Assembly (NCBI GenBank): GCA_947166105.1 | Contig: CAMVCZ010000018.1 | Location: 1 to 58,699 of the forward strand | Direction of reading: 5' to 3' | Length of the DNA: 58,699 nt | Source of the DNA: an uncultured Bacteroidales bacterium | Lineage (GTDB): Bacteria; Bacteroidota; Bacteroidia; Bacteroidales; F082 | Part shown: positions 23,903 to 32,301 of the stretch, in pieces | Position numbering within the stretch: position 1 is the first letter of the stretch | Layout: the number at the start of each line of letters is the position of its first letter | Notes under the pieces: model-generated | Seen by the model: only the letters and a program-made list of their open reading frames with translations | What the model was told of the DNA's origin: nothing | The model's database searches: none | Position numbers and translations under genes: made by a program

Positions 23903-26900
23903 TCATCTGACGCTCACTTTCTTGGAACAGCTCCCAATCGCACCACTTAATTTAATGATATACAGACCTGAAACAAGATGTCCGAGGTCAAGGGTCAAAG
24001 TTTCTCTTTCTTGCAAATGGCTAATGCTCTTGGCCATCATTCTCTCGCCCAGCAAGTTGTAGACCTCAACCACGGCATTGCCTTGCTGTTTTTCATCGAT
24101 AACGAGGTTGACTTTTCCATTGGTTGGGTTGGGATAGATATTGAAAAGGTTTGCATCCTGCTCGTCTATCGCGGTGGAATTGAACACATTGACCGCCAAA
24201 GCCTCGGAAACCGCAGTGGAGCCGCAAGGGTTCTCGTAGCGGTAACTCACCTTGGCCTGACCGCGATACTCGCCGCTCCACAGAACTTGGGCGCGGTGAC
24301 CTTCGCTCGTTATCGTGCCCGCCGTTTCGGGTTCGAGGCTCCAAGTGTAGATGACCTCGCTGATGTCCTCGCCTTCAAACTCGCTCTCGTTGACCAAGCG
24401 CAAGTCGACTTCGGTCGCTCCATTGGGCGTTTCGGGCGAATAACTTGGCTCGAAACTCGGAATGAGGCTCACGGCGACCGTGCTGCTTTGTTGGCTTCCG
24501 TTGAGTGCAGCGGTGCCTGTGAGCGTAAGTTCCACTTGGCCTTCAGCCATGTCGGTCGGACCGAAGGTGTAGGTTGGATGCTCCAAAGTGCTGTCGTCGA
24601 AAGTGCCGTCGCCGTTAGTCGACCATGCAAATTCGCTATGGTTGTAGATGTAGCCTTCGGGCGTGAAACTGGCATTAGAGCAAGTTTCGGTGTCGTCGCC
24701 GGCATAAAGCACCATTTTGGCAAAAGGCGGGAAACGGAGGTCGTCAATCATCACGGCATCTTCGCCGCCGCTGCCTTCGGTGTTTTTCTTGAAGGTGAAA
24801 CGAATCAGGTTGGTGCCGGCGGGCAGGGCGACTTCCGCTTTTTCCCAATCGCTAATGCCGCTCCACGTTTCCACTTCCTTGCCGTTCATCCAAAACTGGA
24901 GAATGTCGCCCTCTTCGGTGGAAGTCTTGTGGAGGAACGAAAACTTGTCTTCGACTTCTGTGGTAATGCCGATGTTCACCGTGGAAACCCCGTTGTTGTT
25001 GAGCACGGGCGACCGCAGGCAATGGCCTCCATGAGCGGTGGTGTCGGCCACGATAGTCCACTGTTTGTTGCCCGAGCCTATTTTCCATTGCAGGTTGGCG
25101 TTGAGGGTTTGGCCTTCAAAGTCCTCGATGGTATAGCCCAACGGAATCTGGCTCTCAAGCAGGTCGGTGTAGTGTCCGCTTTCGGCTTGCAGGCTGTAGT
25201 TGAGGATGCCGTCGGCGGCATTGTCGTCCACATTCACGAGGAAAGTGACTTTCGCCGAGCCGCCCGCATCAATGCCGGAAATGTCGATTTCGCTTTCCGC
25301 AACATTGAGGAAAGGTGCCAATAGGTTGAACTTGTTGCTGATTTCCAATGACTTGCTATGACCTTGGTTCTCAATGACGAAGGTCAAGTAGGAGGATTGG
25401 CCTTGCATTAGGCGGTCCATTTCGGCTCCGTCCAAATCGGTGAGTGTGAGTGCGACGTATTTCAAAACAGGTGCGTTCACGGCAAGGGTTACGCTGTCGA
25501 TGAAGGCATGATCGGCATTTTCCATTTTCAGGTAAAACTTTATCTTCTCTTGGTCTTCAAGGTCGTCGTTGAAATGAACCGTGAAAGCATTATTTTGCGT
25601 TTGTATCTCATTGGCGTTCATTCCATTGAAGGAAAATTCACTTTGCGTGATTCCCACGGAAGGATGGCTGCAACTGAGCGTGACTTTGAACTCGTCCAAA
25701 TTGTCGAACCCCGCATTGTGGATGCTGATGCCGAAGCGGCAGGTTTCGTTGTAGTCGGGGGCATGGTTGTCGTTGCCTTCTGCGTCGTTGATTTCCAAGG
25801 CGTTGAAAATCAAATAAGGAGCATCGGTCGGAATGGTGCTGATGAAATGCTCGTAGCGGTAATAATTCTGCTTGGTGATGGTGAGTTTCACCTTCGTCCC
25901 AACCTCTTGCGGCGTGACGGCGATGGTTTGCGTATCGCCCGTCGCAATGTCAAAACCTATGATTTGTCCATTGGCACTCAGGCAGATAACGGAGCCTTCG
26001 TCGGCCTTTACCTCATATTGGTCGCTGCCAGCGGGAATTACGGGCAACATTTCCACAGTGAGCGGCTGAGGCATTTCGCTGTAAAGTGTCATATAGGCGT
26101 CGCCGTGCTGGTGGAACAGGTAATAGGTGATTTCCTTCACGCTATTGTCAGTCCAAGAGGACTGGCGGAGGAAGAATTTTCCGGCGGCGTTACCGAAGGC
26201 TGGACGGATGAAATTGGTTTCGTGCTGCGTGCCGTAGGTGGGCATAAAGTCGGGCCACATGTTGTCGTATGCGCCCCAAACGTAAATGTCGTTGACGAAG
26301 GAATAAGAAACCTGCGTGGCCGCGATGAGGCCCAAGGCACCATATTGGTGGCGGTGGAATGCCTCGGCGAAACAGCCGTCAGCACCATTGTAATTGAACC
26401 TCCCCGTGAGGCAGTTGTTCGACATGACAAAAGTCAAGTCCTTGTTGGTCAATCGTTTGATGAAACCAATGCTGTAACTCGGTTCGCCCCAAACCTCCTC
26501 TGCACCGTGGTCGCGGTGCTGGATGAGGAACGCGCCGCTGTTGATGGCCTCGTTCACCGAATTGCCATTGGCGCTCCAGTCGGTGAGGTGCGACATGGTT
26601 TGCGGAATGTAGCCGCAGCCATTAGGCCCGAAATAATTGAGCACGGTGTTGGTGTGCTCGTAAGTCGACCAGCGGCTGCCAGGTGTGCCTTGGTAGATGG
26701 CGTTTTGGCGAACGGGGTGCTTGCCGAGTTCGTTGGTCCAAAAGCCGTTTACCACCTCGGAGCAAAGTTGGAACCAACGCTCCAATTGGAATCCCATCGC
26801 CGTGATGGGCTTGTCGTAGAAGTCGGGATTGGTGGGCGGTTGTCGCTCATAATCAAGGTTTTTCTTGATGATATGGTACATTTCTTCGAGGTTGCGTCCC

Positions 26901-27976
26901 GTGATGCGGCTCAAAATGATGTCGGGCATGTCGTTGTTGCCCATCACGGAATAGATATGGTCGGAAATGTAAGGGTTGTAGCCGTCGCCGCCCGGATGGT
27001 TGTTCATCGTGTAGGAAATGATGCCTTGAGTGCCGTCGTTGCTGTGGTCGCCAAGGAAAAGCACCGCCGCTGGAGGCATGTCCCAATTGTTGTAAGCGTT
27101 ACGGATGAAGTTGCGGATGGCCGTTTGGGTGTTGCCGCCGCAGTCGCTCACGGTAAAAATCTTAGTCGGGATGCCTTGCTCCATCCTGAATTGCTTGATG
27201 CTGTCGGCCAAAGCGATAAAGTCCTCATTGTCAGGTGTGATAATCATGTATTCACATCCTGTTTCGCGGTTTTCGTAATGCTTGCGGAGGCGTGCTCCGT
27301 AGTCCACTTCGGGCAGGTCGTCACTATTGAGGAGGATGTCTTGCAGGATTTGGTCCCATTCGGGAGTGCGATAACGCAGGTCGCCGATGGTGCCGTCGCC
27401 GCCTTCTATGTCAATTTCCAGCTCCAAATCGCTGTAAACGACCAATTCTTTGGTGACGGGGTTGTATTGGAATGGCATCACGCCCACCTGAACCACCTGA
27501 ACGCCACGGATGCTGCTGACCTCCGAAATTCGGAAAGGCGTTTCGGGATAGAAGGCGTTGCGCCCATAGATTTCTGGGTTTTTACGATAAACGGCGGGCG
27601 AATTGTCATTATCCAATTGAGGCTCAGCCGCCGGAATGAGGTCGACATTCTTGATGACCTTGGTCTTTGACGAAACCATCCTGAGCGAGGCCGTTGCGCC
27701 ATTGGGGATGGCAACAAAGGTGCTGTGGCTCGGCAGGTTGGGGGCACCAGCCTCGTTGGGCACATAGATGCCCGAAAGGGTGATGACCTGCCCCTGCACC
27801 TCGGCGCGGTCAGCATTTTCGATGGTTACCATGCCAAGGTTATGGCGAAGAGTCATTTGGCCGTTTTTCCTCCCGCTGATGCTGAACCCTTCAGGTTCGC
27901 CATTGAAGCGGTATTCTTGGGCTTGGAGTGTGATGCCTGCAATGATTGCAAGGGCGAAAAGTAGTGTTTTCTTCAT
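23903..27976 (-). CDS. Gingipain-like C25 family peptidase with T9SS sorting domain
   Basis: The 1357-residue secreted protease has a signal peptide (MKKTLLFALAIIAGITLQAQ) and a propeptide/'Peptidase_C25 propeptide' region to about 250. The C25 catalytic domain spans about 255-620 and contains LIQHRDHGAEEVWGEP (His490) and VMSNNCLTGRF (Cys522). The 32-residue His-Cys spacing is close to that of gingipains. Ig-like and jelly-roll modules follow (about 720-1270, including an MAM/adhesin-type region near 1000). The T9SS type A sorting domain forms the last 80 residues (FNIYPNPTNGKVNLVIDE, then LVSGLYIIKL). It is probably surface-attached and degrades host or dietary protein. Translation could begin 8 residues earlier, but the signal peptide supports 27976. 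The -7 box TATTTTTG is at 27998-28005. Confidence 0.9.
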   Translation of the reverse strand: MKKTLLFALAIIAGITLQAQEYRFNGEPEGFSISGRKNGQMTLRHNLGMVTIENADRAEVQGQVITLSGIYVPNEAGAPNLPSHSTFVAIPNGATASLRMVSSKTKVIKNVDLIPAAEPQLDNDNSPAVYRKNPEIYGRNAFYPETPFRISEVSSIRGVQVVQVGVMPFQYNPVTKELVVYSDLELEIDIEGGDGTIGDLRYRTPEWDQILQDILLNSDDLPEVDYGARLRKHYENRETGCEYMIITPDNEDFIALADSIKQFRMEQGIPTKIFTVSDCGGNTQTAIRNFIRNAYNNWDMPPAAVLFLGDHSNDGTQGIISYTMNNHPGGDGYNPYISDHIYSVMGNNDMPDIILSRITGRNLEEMYHIIKKNLDYERQPPTNPDFYDKPITAMGFQLERWFQLCSEVVNGFWTNELGKHPVRQNAIYQGTPGSRWSTYEHTNTVLNYFGPNGCGYIPQTMSHLTDWSANGNSVNEAINSGAFLIQHRDHGAEEVWGEPSYSIGFIKRLTNKDLTFVMSNNCLTGRFNYNGADGCFAEAFHRHQYGALGLIAATQVSYSFVNDIYVWGAYDNMWPDFMPTYGTQHETNFIRPAFGNAAGKFFLRQSSWTDNSVKEITYYLFHQHGDAYMTLYSEMPQPLTVEMLPVIPAGSDQYEVKADEGSVICLSANGQIIGFDIATGDTQTIAVTPQEVGTKVKLTITKQNYYRYEHFISTIPTDAPYLIFNALEINDAEGNDNHAPDYNETCRFGISIHNAGFDNLDEFKVTLSCSHPSVGITQSEFSFNGMNANEIQTQNNAFTVHFNDDLEDQEKIKFYLKMENADHAFIDSVTLAVNAPVLKYVALTLTDLDGAEMDRLMQGQSSYLTFVIENQGHSKSLEISNKFNLLAPFLNVAESEIDISGIDAGGSAKVTFLVNVDDNAADGILNYSLQAESGHYTDLLESQIPLGYTIEDFEGQTLNANLQWKIGSGNKQWTIVADTTAHGGHCLRSPVLNNNGVSTVNIGITTEVEDKFSFLHKTSTEEGDILQFWMNGKEVETWSGISDWEKAEVALPAGTNLIRFTFKKNTEGSGGEDAVMIDDLRFPPFAKMVLYAGDDTETCSNASFTPEGYIYNHSEFAWSTNGDGTFDDSTLEHPTYTFGPTDMAEGQVELTLTGTAALNGSQQSSTVAVSLIPSFEPSYSPETPNGATEVDLRLVNESEFEGEDISEVIYTWSLEPETAGTITSEGHRAQVLWSGEYRGQAKVSYRYENPCGSTAVSEALAVNVFNSTAIDEQDANLFNIYPNPTNGKVNLVIDEKQQGNAVVEVYNLLGERMMAKSISHLQERETLTLDLGHLVSGLYIIKLSGAIGSCSKKVSVR

Positions 27977-27997
27977 AGTTGATTCATTTATAGGCGA

Positions 27998-28005
27998 CAA
28001 AAATA
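27998..28005 (-). promoter_or_regulatory. -7 box TATTTTTG of C25 protease
   Basis: CAAAAATA on the plus strand, 21 bases before the start at 27976, which also rules out the longer N-terminus. Confidence 0.45.
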
Positions 28006-28020
28006 GGAATAATTTTGGGA

Positions 28021-28058
28021 AAAGAAAAAATCCGCCCCCATTTTGGACGGATTTCTTT
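28021..28058. terminator. Terminator downstream of AAA+ ATPase (28116-29429)
   Basis: On the minus strand AAATCCGTCC, a short loop and GGGCGGATTTTTTC form a 10-bp stem followed by a T tract. It separates the ATPase from the C25 protease gene. Confidence 0.85.
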
Positions 28059-28084
28059 TTCTTGAAGTAATATTAATGGTGATT

Positions 28085-28121
28085 AATATTAACCACAATT
28101 TATATTAATCATCATTTACAT
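28085..28121. repeat. 37-bp repeat flanking AAA+ ATPase, copy at 3' end
   Basis: The unit begins AATATTAA and ends AATCATCATTTACAT. It overlaps the last two codons of the ATPase, so TTACAT supplies the Met and the TAA stop. It matches the copy at 29430-29466 at 33 of 37 positions, in the same orientation. A partial inverted copy (ATTAATGGTGATTAATATTAA) runs into it from 28072. Confidence 0.8.
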
Positions 28122-29429
28122 ATCTTCGATAGACAATGCTTGAAGCGAAAGTTTATACTTTCCGAAAGCACTGGCGGGCAGCGCTTTTGTCTTTTCTTCA
28201 AGCGTTTTTAGGTTGATTTTCTCAGGGTTGCGCTTGATTTCCACCACAATGCCCGTACCTTCAAACTCGTTCAGGGCTATCATGTCGATTTCGTTGTCGC
28301 CTTTGCGGTCCCACCAGTTGCCGGCCATCGTGAACTCGCCCGATTCCATCGCTTTGGCTTGGAAATACTGCTCCAACGTCCTTCCCGAAAACTGCTCGTA
28401 ATACTTGCCCATGTTTTGCCGCAAGGCGGACATCTGCTGCCGCTCAATCAGCGACTGGTAAGGCCAGATGAAGCGGAACCAGAACCGCAAGAACTGGTCT
28501 GAAATCTCGTATGCCGTGACCTTGCTGTTGGGTTTGGCCAGCATGGGTTTCAGACGTTTCACGAGCATGAAGTTCTTCTCCAAGTTCTGCAAATAAACGC
28601 CCATGTCCTTCTGCATGACCCCATCGATTTCGCTGCGTTTGGTCATTCCGGCGGCAATCAGTTGAAGGACAGAAAAATAGGTGTTGCTCTCGTCGCTAAA
28701 CTCTTGGTTCATCAGGTCGCGGCCTTCGCTGAGGAAATAGGAGTCGGGGCGGCACACATAGTTGAGCATTTTTTCTTTCGTGTAGCATTGGGCGTCCATC
28801 AGCAACTCCACGTATTTGGCCACGCCGCCAGTGATCATGTAAAGGCAGAGCAGGTCTTCGTTCTTGTAGTTGGGGTTGTGGTCGCGGAAGATTTGCTTCA
28901 ACACTTCGATGCGGAAGGGGAGGAGCGTGAATTTCGAGGTTGGGCGACCGTAAAGCGGCTCGTTTTCGTCCTCGAAGATGCGTTTCATCAATGATTGTAT
29001 GCTGCCCGAGGCCACCAAGTGCAGGTGCGACTCGCGATGATAGCGGTCCCAAAGGTCTTGTATTTCGCTGAAGATGGCGGGATTCACCTTTTGGAGGTTC
29101 TGGAACTCGTCGAAAAAGACGGTGAAATGACGCTGCAACGACTCTTTCATGATGACCTCAAACAAGTCGCGGAAACGGCTGATTTGGCCGTAAACTTGAA
29201 TGTTCAACTGCTCTTGAATGGTCTGCTGGAACTTTTGGCAAAGCACGGCCTCGCTGTCTTTCGAGACAAAGAGATAGGCAATGTTTTTCCCTTCCAAAGC
29301 CTTGTTAATCAACGAGGTCTTTCCCACGCGGCGGCGACCCGTCAGCACGGTGAACACCGCCGACCTTTCGGTTTGCTTCTCGCTCTGCAACAGCAGATCC
29401 AGTTCCATTTCCCTGTCGTAGAATTTCAT
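28116..29429 (-). CDS. AAA+ ATPase of the archaeal-type (ATPase_2/DUF234) group
   Basis: The 437-residue protein has Walker A TGRRRVGKTSL (Lys37), Walker B FTVFFDEFQNLQ near 105, and the sensor VASGSIQSLMKRIF near 140. LYMITGGVAKYVELL is typical of the archaeal-ATPase-like family abundant in Bacteroidota. The C-terminal DUF234-like domain (about 330-437) carries NEIDMIALNEFEG and VVEIKRNPEK, which fit a PD-(D/E)XK nuclease-like fold (Asp, Glu, Lys). It is encoded alone. The frame is bracketed by 37-bp direct repeats, one touching the start codon, the other overlapping the stop. The promoter is at 29475-29504. Confidence 0.85.
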   Translation of the reverse strand: MKFYDREMELDLLLQSEKQTERSAVFTVLTGRRRVGKTSLINKALEGKNIAYLFVSKDSEAVLCQKFQQTIQEQLNIQVYGQISRFRDLFEVIMKESLQRHFTVFFDEFQNLQKVNPAIFSEIQDLWDRYHRESHLHLVASGSIQSLMKRIFEDENEPLYGRPTSKFTLLPFRIEVLKQIFRDHNPNYKNEDLLCLYMITGGVAKYVELLMDAQCYTKEKMLNYVCRPDSYFLSEGRDLMNQEFSDESNTYFSVLQLIAAGMTKRSEIDGVMQKDMGVYLQNLEKNFMLVKRLKPMLAKPNSKVTAYEISDQFLRFWFRFIWPYQSLIERQQMSALRQNMGKYYEQFSGRTLEQYFQAKAMESGEFTMAGNWWDRKGDNEIDMIALNEFEGTGIVVEIKRNPEKINLKTLEEKTKALPASAFGKYKLSLQALSIEDM

Positions 29430-29466
29430 AATATTAATCGTAATTTATATAAATCATCATTTACAT
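29430..29466. repeat. 37-bp repeat flanking AAA+ ATPase, copy at 5' end
   Basis: The unit starts at the base directly next to the ATPase start codon. It reads AATATTAAT..., then TTTATATAAATCATCATTTA and CAT. It lies between the promoter (29475-29504) and the coding sequence, so it is the whole 5' leader of the mRNA. It matches the copy at 28085-28121 with four differences. Confidence 0.8.
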
Positions 29467-29474
29467 TTATGCCG

Positions 29475-29504
29475 CAAAAATACAAAAAAGAAAAATGCGC
29501 CAAA
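29475..29504 (-). promoter_or_regulatory. Promoter of AAA+ ATPase 28116-29429
   Basis: On the minus strand TTTG (29501-29504), an 18-base gap and TATTTTTG (29475-29482). It overlaps the terminator of the S41 protease gene. Confidence 0.55.
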
Positions 29505-29522
29505 CATTTTGACGCATTTTTT
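29491..29522. terminator. Terminator of S41 protease operon
   Basis: AAAAATGCG and CGCATTTTT form a 9-bp stem around CCAAACATTTTGA, with T/A tracts on both sides. It lies about 65 bases after the S41 stop codon on the minus strand. Confidence 0.85.
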
Positions 29523-29531
29523 CTCAAAATA

Positions 29532-29571
29532 ATGTAAATGGTGATTAATATTAATCGCTGTTTACATTTTT
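29532..29571. repeat. Inverted partial copy of the ATPase-flanking repeat
   Basis: ATGTAAATGGTGATTAATAT at 29532-29551 is the reverse complement of the end of the 37-bp repeat with one change (TAATCATCATTTACAT in the repeat). It ends in TTTACAT again at 29561-29567. With the copy at 28072-28092 this makes the repeats roughly symmetric around the ATPase gene. Confidence 0.6.
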
Positions 29572-29587
29572 TTTGTTTGGACCGTTA

Positions 29588-30862
29588 TCAATAACCCTTA
29601 ATGTACTCAATGGCCGCGTCGAGTTGGGGCTTGTAGCTGTCGTTATGGTCTTTGCGGAGTACGATTTGGCCGGGCGTGTAGCCGATGCCTTCCAAGACCG
29701 TGCCGTCCACCGCTGCCTCGAATGTCGAAGTGTAAACAAAATGGTGCATCGTTTCTGTACTGCCAAACGGGCCGCCATAGCTGAGGGCGATGCTGCTGGC
29801 GGGTTGCAGCGGTCCGGTGGCGCCGTAGGTGCGCTCGCCGATGGTGTGGCTCGTGGGCAGCACCTTATCGATGATGACGGTCTCGATTTCGCCCATGCTG
29901 ATGGAGTTCAAGTCGCAAAGCACGACGAGGGGAATGTTCTCGGCGGCGAGGTCGCGGTGGTATTGGCTCTGCGGGTCGATGTAATAAGGTGTCCAGGCGG
30001 AGTGCTCGTAGCGTCCTGGGCCTTCTTTATACCGGGTTTGCATCACTTGGGTGCGCTCGTTGATGAAGCTGCCGACGAGGTAGTCGAGGTCGTCCTGATA
30101 ACCGCCCGTGTTGGCGCGGTTGTCGAGGATGATGCCGGCCAGCTCTTCGCGCGGCGTATCCTTGATGGCGGTCAGCCAATGATTGATGACGGCGGCAGCC
30201 TGTTGGGTCGTTGGGTTGCTGCTTTTCAGGATGGGAGTGAGGGCAGCGCAAGATTGCCACAGGTAAGGGATTTTGCGTCCGTCGGGGAGCTTGAACAAGC
30301 AATAATGGTACATGGCGGTTCGGCCGATTTCTTCAATCGTTCCCATGAAATCCTCGTTAGCTTCAAGTTCATAATGCGTACCAAGCCCGAGGACAAAACC
30401 ATGGAGGCTTCTTCGCGCGAAGGAAGGGACTTCAATGAAATAATCGCGTTTTGCCGTTTCAATTTCTCCAGGGTCGACGAAGAATGATTCGACCGTGTCG
30501 GTTGCGGCAGGGAAGAGGTTCTTGATTTCGATGACCATGTGGTGGTCTTTCAGGCCACCCATCGCACCGGTGTAGAGTTCCTTGAGTTCGGCCAAGGTCA
30601 CGTCTTGGCCGGCTTCGTGTTGTGCGTCGAGGGCGTGGAACTTGGGCATGTATTCGTCATAAACGGCATCCCAGTCGGTGTCGTCGACGTCCCAAAACAC
30701 ATAGCCCGTGCTGAGGCATTTCCATAGGTACTCGAATTGGCTCGAGTAATTGTCGTAGGCCAAATGGTCGCTTTCGCCGATGTAGGGATGATAGTCGGCT
30801 TCTTTGCGGCAACCGCTGAAAACCAAGGCGATGATGGCTAATATGATGATGCTTCTTTTCAT
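29588..30862 (-). CDS. S41-family peptidase lipoprotein
   Basis: The 424-residue protein has a lipoprotein signal with lipobox FSGC (Cys18). A helical N-terminal part follows (about 35-110: YLWKCLSTGYVFWDVDDTDWDAVYDEY, the tail-specific protease N-terminal pattern). The S41 catalytic domain contains ELAGIILDNRANTGGYQDDL, LCDLNSISMGEIE (nucleophile Ser in the SISMGE loop) and TIGERTYGATGP. No PDZ domain is evident. It is probably anchored in the outer membrane, facing the periplasm or outside. The barrel gene 30875-31555 lies 12 bases upstream, so the two are an operon. Confidence 0.85.
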   Translation of the reverse strand: MKRSIIILAIIALVFSGCRKEADYHPYIGESDHLAYDNYSSQFEYLWKCLSTGYVFWDVDDTDWDAVYDEYMPKFHALDAQHEAGQDVTLAELKELYTGAMGGLKDHHMVIEIKNLFPAATDTVESFFVDPGEIETAKRDYFIEVPSFARRSLHGFVLGLGTHYELEANEDFMGTIEEIGRTAMYHYCLFKLPDGRKIPYLWQSCAALTPILKSSNPTTQQAAAVINHWLTAIKDTPREELAGIILDNRANTGGYQDDLDYLVGSFINERTQVMQTRYKEGPGRYEHSAWTPYYIDPQSQYHRDLAAENIPLVVLCDLNSISMGEIETVIIDKVLPTSHTIGERTYGATGPLQPASSIALSYGGPFGSTETMHHFVYTSTFEAAVDGTVLEGIGYTPGQIVLRKDHNDSYKPQLDAAIEYIKGY

Positions 30863-30874
30863 AGTTGTTCGGTT

Positions 30875-31555
30875 TTAGAATTTGTAATAACAGCCTATAC
30901 TCACGGAAAGCGTGTTCAAGTAGCGCGGGTCGTTTAAGTGGGTATAACCTTTGTGATAACTGACGAGATCATAATAGTAGAGCGCATCGAGGTTGAAACC
31001 TCCATTGTGGACAACATCGAAACTCAGGCCGATGCCGCCAACAACGCCTGCCGTGAAACGTTGGTCTTCGCTGTTGAACTCGCGCTTTTCATCGAAGTCG
31101 TTGAAATAGACGTAATAGTCTGTCATCCAGTAGGTCTTGCCATATTGGTCGGCTTGCAACCAATAGCCGGCAAAGCCTCCACAAAGCAAATGTCCGCGTA
31201 TCTTCTCGCCTCCAAAAGAGAAATCGGCCATCACGGGAAGCATGGCATAAATATTACGATACTCTGTATAGACCGGATCCAGATAATTGAGGTGGCGGTC
31301 CATACGATGTGAACGCAACATGATGCTGAGGTCGGCGCGTACAGCAAGCCAGTCGTTGAAGTTATAGCGTGTCAGTAAACCTGCATCTATGCCAACCAAC
31401 GGCGAGTAGGTCTCGTCAATGCGGCCTGTATAGGACCTATCGGCAGTAGTCCATGTAGGTCCAAATTTTGCGCCAACAGCCCATTGTGCATTGGCCTCCA
31501 CCGCCATCCAGCACATCAGGACGAGAACGATGGCTTTGATAAAATTGTTTTTCAT
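30875..31555 (-). CDS. Outer membrane beta-barrel protein (PorT-like family)
   Basis: The 226-residue protein has a signal peptide (ending VEANAQ, residue 24). The small beta barrel begins WAVGAKFGPTWTTADR, runs through alternating aromatic strands (WLAVRADLSIMLR, FTAGVVGGIGLSFDVV) and ends in the terminal strand SVSIGCYYKF with the usual aromatic last residue. It is inserted in the outer membrane. It is co-transcribed with the S41 lipoprotein. No function beyond the family. Confidence 0.8.
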   Translation of the reverse strand: MKNNFIKAIVLVLMCWMAVEANAQWAVGAKFGPTWTTADRSYTGRIDETYSPLVGIDAGLLTRYNFNDWLAVRADLSIMLRSHRMDRHLNYLDPVYTEYRNIYAMLPVMADFSFGGEKIRGHLLCGGFAGYWLQADQYGKTYWMTDYYVYFNDFDEKREFNSEDQRFTAGVVGGIGLSFDVVHNGGFNLDALYYYDLVSYHKGYTHLNDPRYLNTLSVSIGCYYKF

Positions 31556-31578
31556 AAAACAGAAAATTTAGTTAAACG

Positions 31579-31905
31579 TTAATTTTTCTCTTTCGTCATT
31601 ACTTTTTCGGCCTGTTTCTTCGGCTCGCGGCGGGTGTCCCAGAAAGCGGCGATATAAATGGTTTCGCCATCGATGAAATACACCATTTTGCTTAATCTGT
31701 TGATAACCGTGCTTCTATAGGAAAGTTTTCGGCCTTCAAACAATGGGTCAATCGCCCCAAGAAAAGGGTTGGTCAATATCAACCGTTCTGTTTCACGAAC
31801 TTGCTTAATAAAGTCTTTCCTTGCTTCGCTGCCAAATCTTTTTTGTATGTATCTGGCAATTTGGTACAAAGACTTCTTTGCTTTCGGGTCCCAAATCGCT
31901 TTCAT
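31579..31905 (-). CDS. RelE/ParE-type toxin
   Basis: The 108-residue protein has the ParE/RelE fold pattern: IWDPKAKKSLYQIARYIQKR, ERLILTNPFLGAIDPLFEG, YRSTVINRLSKMVYFIDGET and IYIAAFWDTRREPKK. The late W-D-x-R-R-x-P motif is common in Bacteroidota members. As a toxin it would inhibit mRNA translation or gyrase. It overlaps the antitoxin gene by 4 bases (31902-31905), so the two are translationally coupled. Confidence 0.85.
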   Translation of the reverse strand: MKAIWDPKAKKSLYQIARYIQKRFGSEARKDFIKQVRETERLILTNPFLGAIDPLFEGRKLSYRSTVINRLSKMVYFIDGETIYIAAFWDTRREPKKQAEKVMTKEKN

Positions 31906-32168
31906 GCCATCTCAAGTTGAAGTTCTTCTTGCTCAAATTCTTCTTCCAAATCTCGGAAAACTTCTTCGCTGGGGATACCTAATCCTGCCTTATAATTGTG
32001 CTCTGCCTCGTCAAGCATGGCATTGAGTTCGTCCAAAGTGTATGGCTTCAGGTTTTCCTCATCGGCATCGGCGTATGCCATCAAGTTCATAGCCATCCAA
32101 CGCATATTGTCTGGTGAGAGTGTGCTGTGGAGATAATCCAACAATCCTCTTAATGTTGATTCGCTCAT
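31902..32168 (-). CDS. Antitoxin of RelE/ParE-type pair
   Basis: The 88-residue acidic protein has LKPYTLDELNAMLDEAEHNY with IPSEEVFRDLEEEF, the pattern of Bacteroidota antitoxins that pair with ParE-like toxins. The unusual N-terminus (about 35 residues, LRGLLDYLHSTLSPDNMRWM) may give dimerisation and DNA binding. It is upstream of the toxin and overlaps it by 4 bases. The promoter -7 box TACTTTTG is at 32195-32202. Confidence 0.75.
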   Translation of the reverse strand: MSESTLRGLLDYLHSTLSPDNMRWMAMNLMAYADADEENLKPYTLDELNAMLDEAEHNYKAGLGIPSEEVFRDLEEEFEQEELQLEMA

Positions 32169-32194
32169 GGTTTGCCTGTTTTGTTATTATGCGA

Positions 32195-32202
32195 CAAAAG
32201 TA
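32195..32202 (-). promoter_or_regulatory. -7 box TACTTTTG of toxin-antitoxin operon
   Basis: CAAAAGTA on the plus strand gives a perfect minus-strand box 27 bases before the antitoxin start codon. Confidence 0.6.
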
Positions 32203-32224
32203 CAATTTTTCGTCAAAATGCAAC

Positions 32225-32259
32225 AAAAAAATCCGCCAAATAGCATTGACGGATTTTTT
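32225..32259. terminator. Terminator downstream of pyrroline-carboxylate dehydrogenase
   Basis: AAAAAATCCG, a 14-base loop and CGGATTTTTT form a perfect stem with T tracts on both strands. It stops the dehydrogenase transcript on the minus strand before the toxin-antitoxin promoter. Confidence 0.85.
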
Positions 32260-32262
32260 CTT

Positions 32263-32290
32263 GTAGAGACGCGGCGCGCCACGTTTCTAC
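32263..32290. repeat. Dispersed GTAGAGACG palindrome, copy 2
   Basis: The 28-base sequence begins GTAGAGACG, has the centre CGGCGCGCCA and ends CGTTTCTAC. It is the same length as copy 1 (4691-4718), shares the ends and has a GC palindromic core. It lies between a terminator and the 3' end of the dehydrogenase gene. Confidence 0.75.
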
Positions 32291-32301
32291 CAACAAAACG
32301 A

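Noticed and set aside
23978..25324. 448-codon open frame on the plus strand near the aldolase/C25 boundary
   Set aside because: It lies opposite the C-terminal modules and T9SS domain of the protease and has no recognisable protein features.
25508..27670. 720-codon open frame on the plus strand opposite the C25 protease
   Set aside because: It is the antisense of a well-supported protease with signal peptide, catalytic His/Cys and sorting domain. The translation is Val/Arg-rich with no family pattern.
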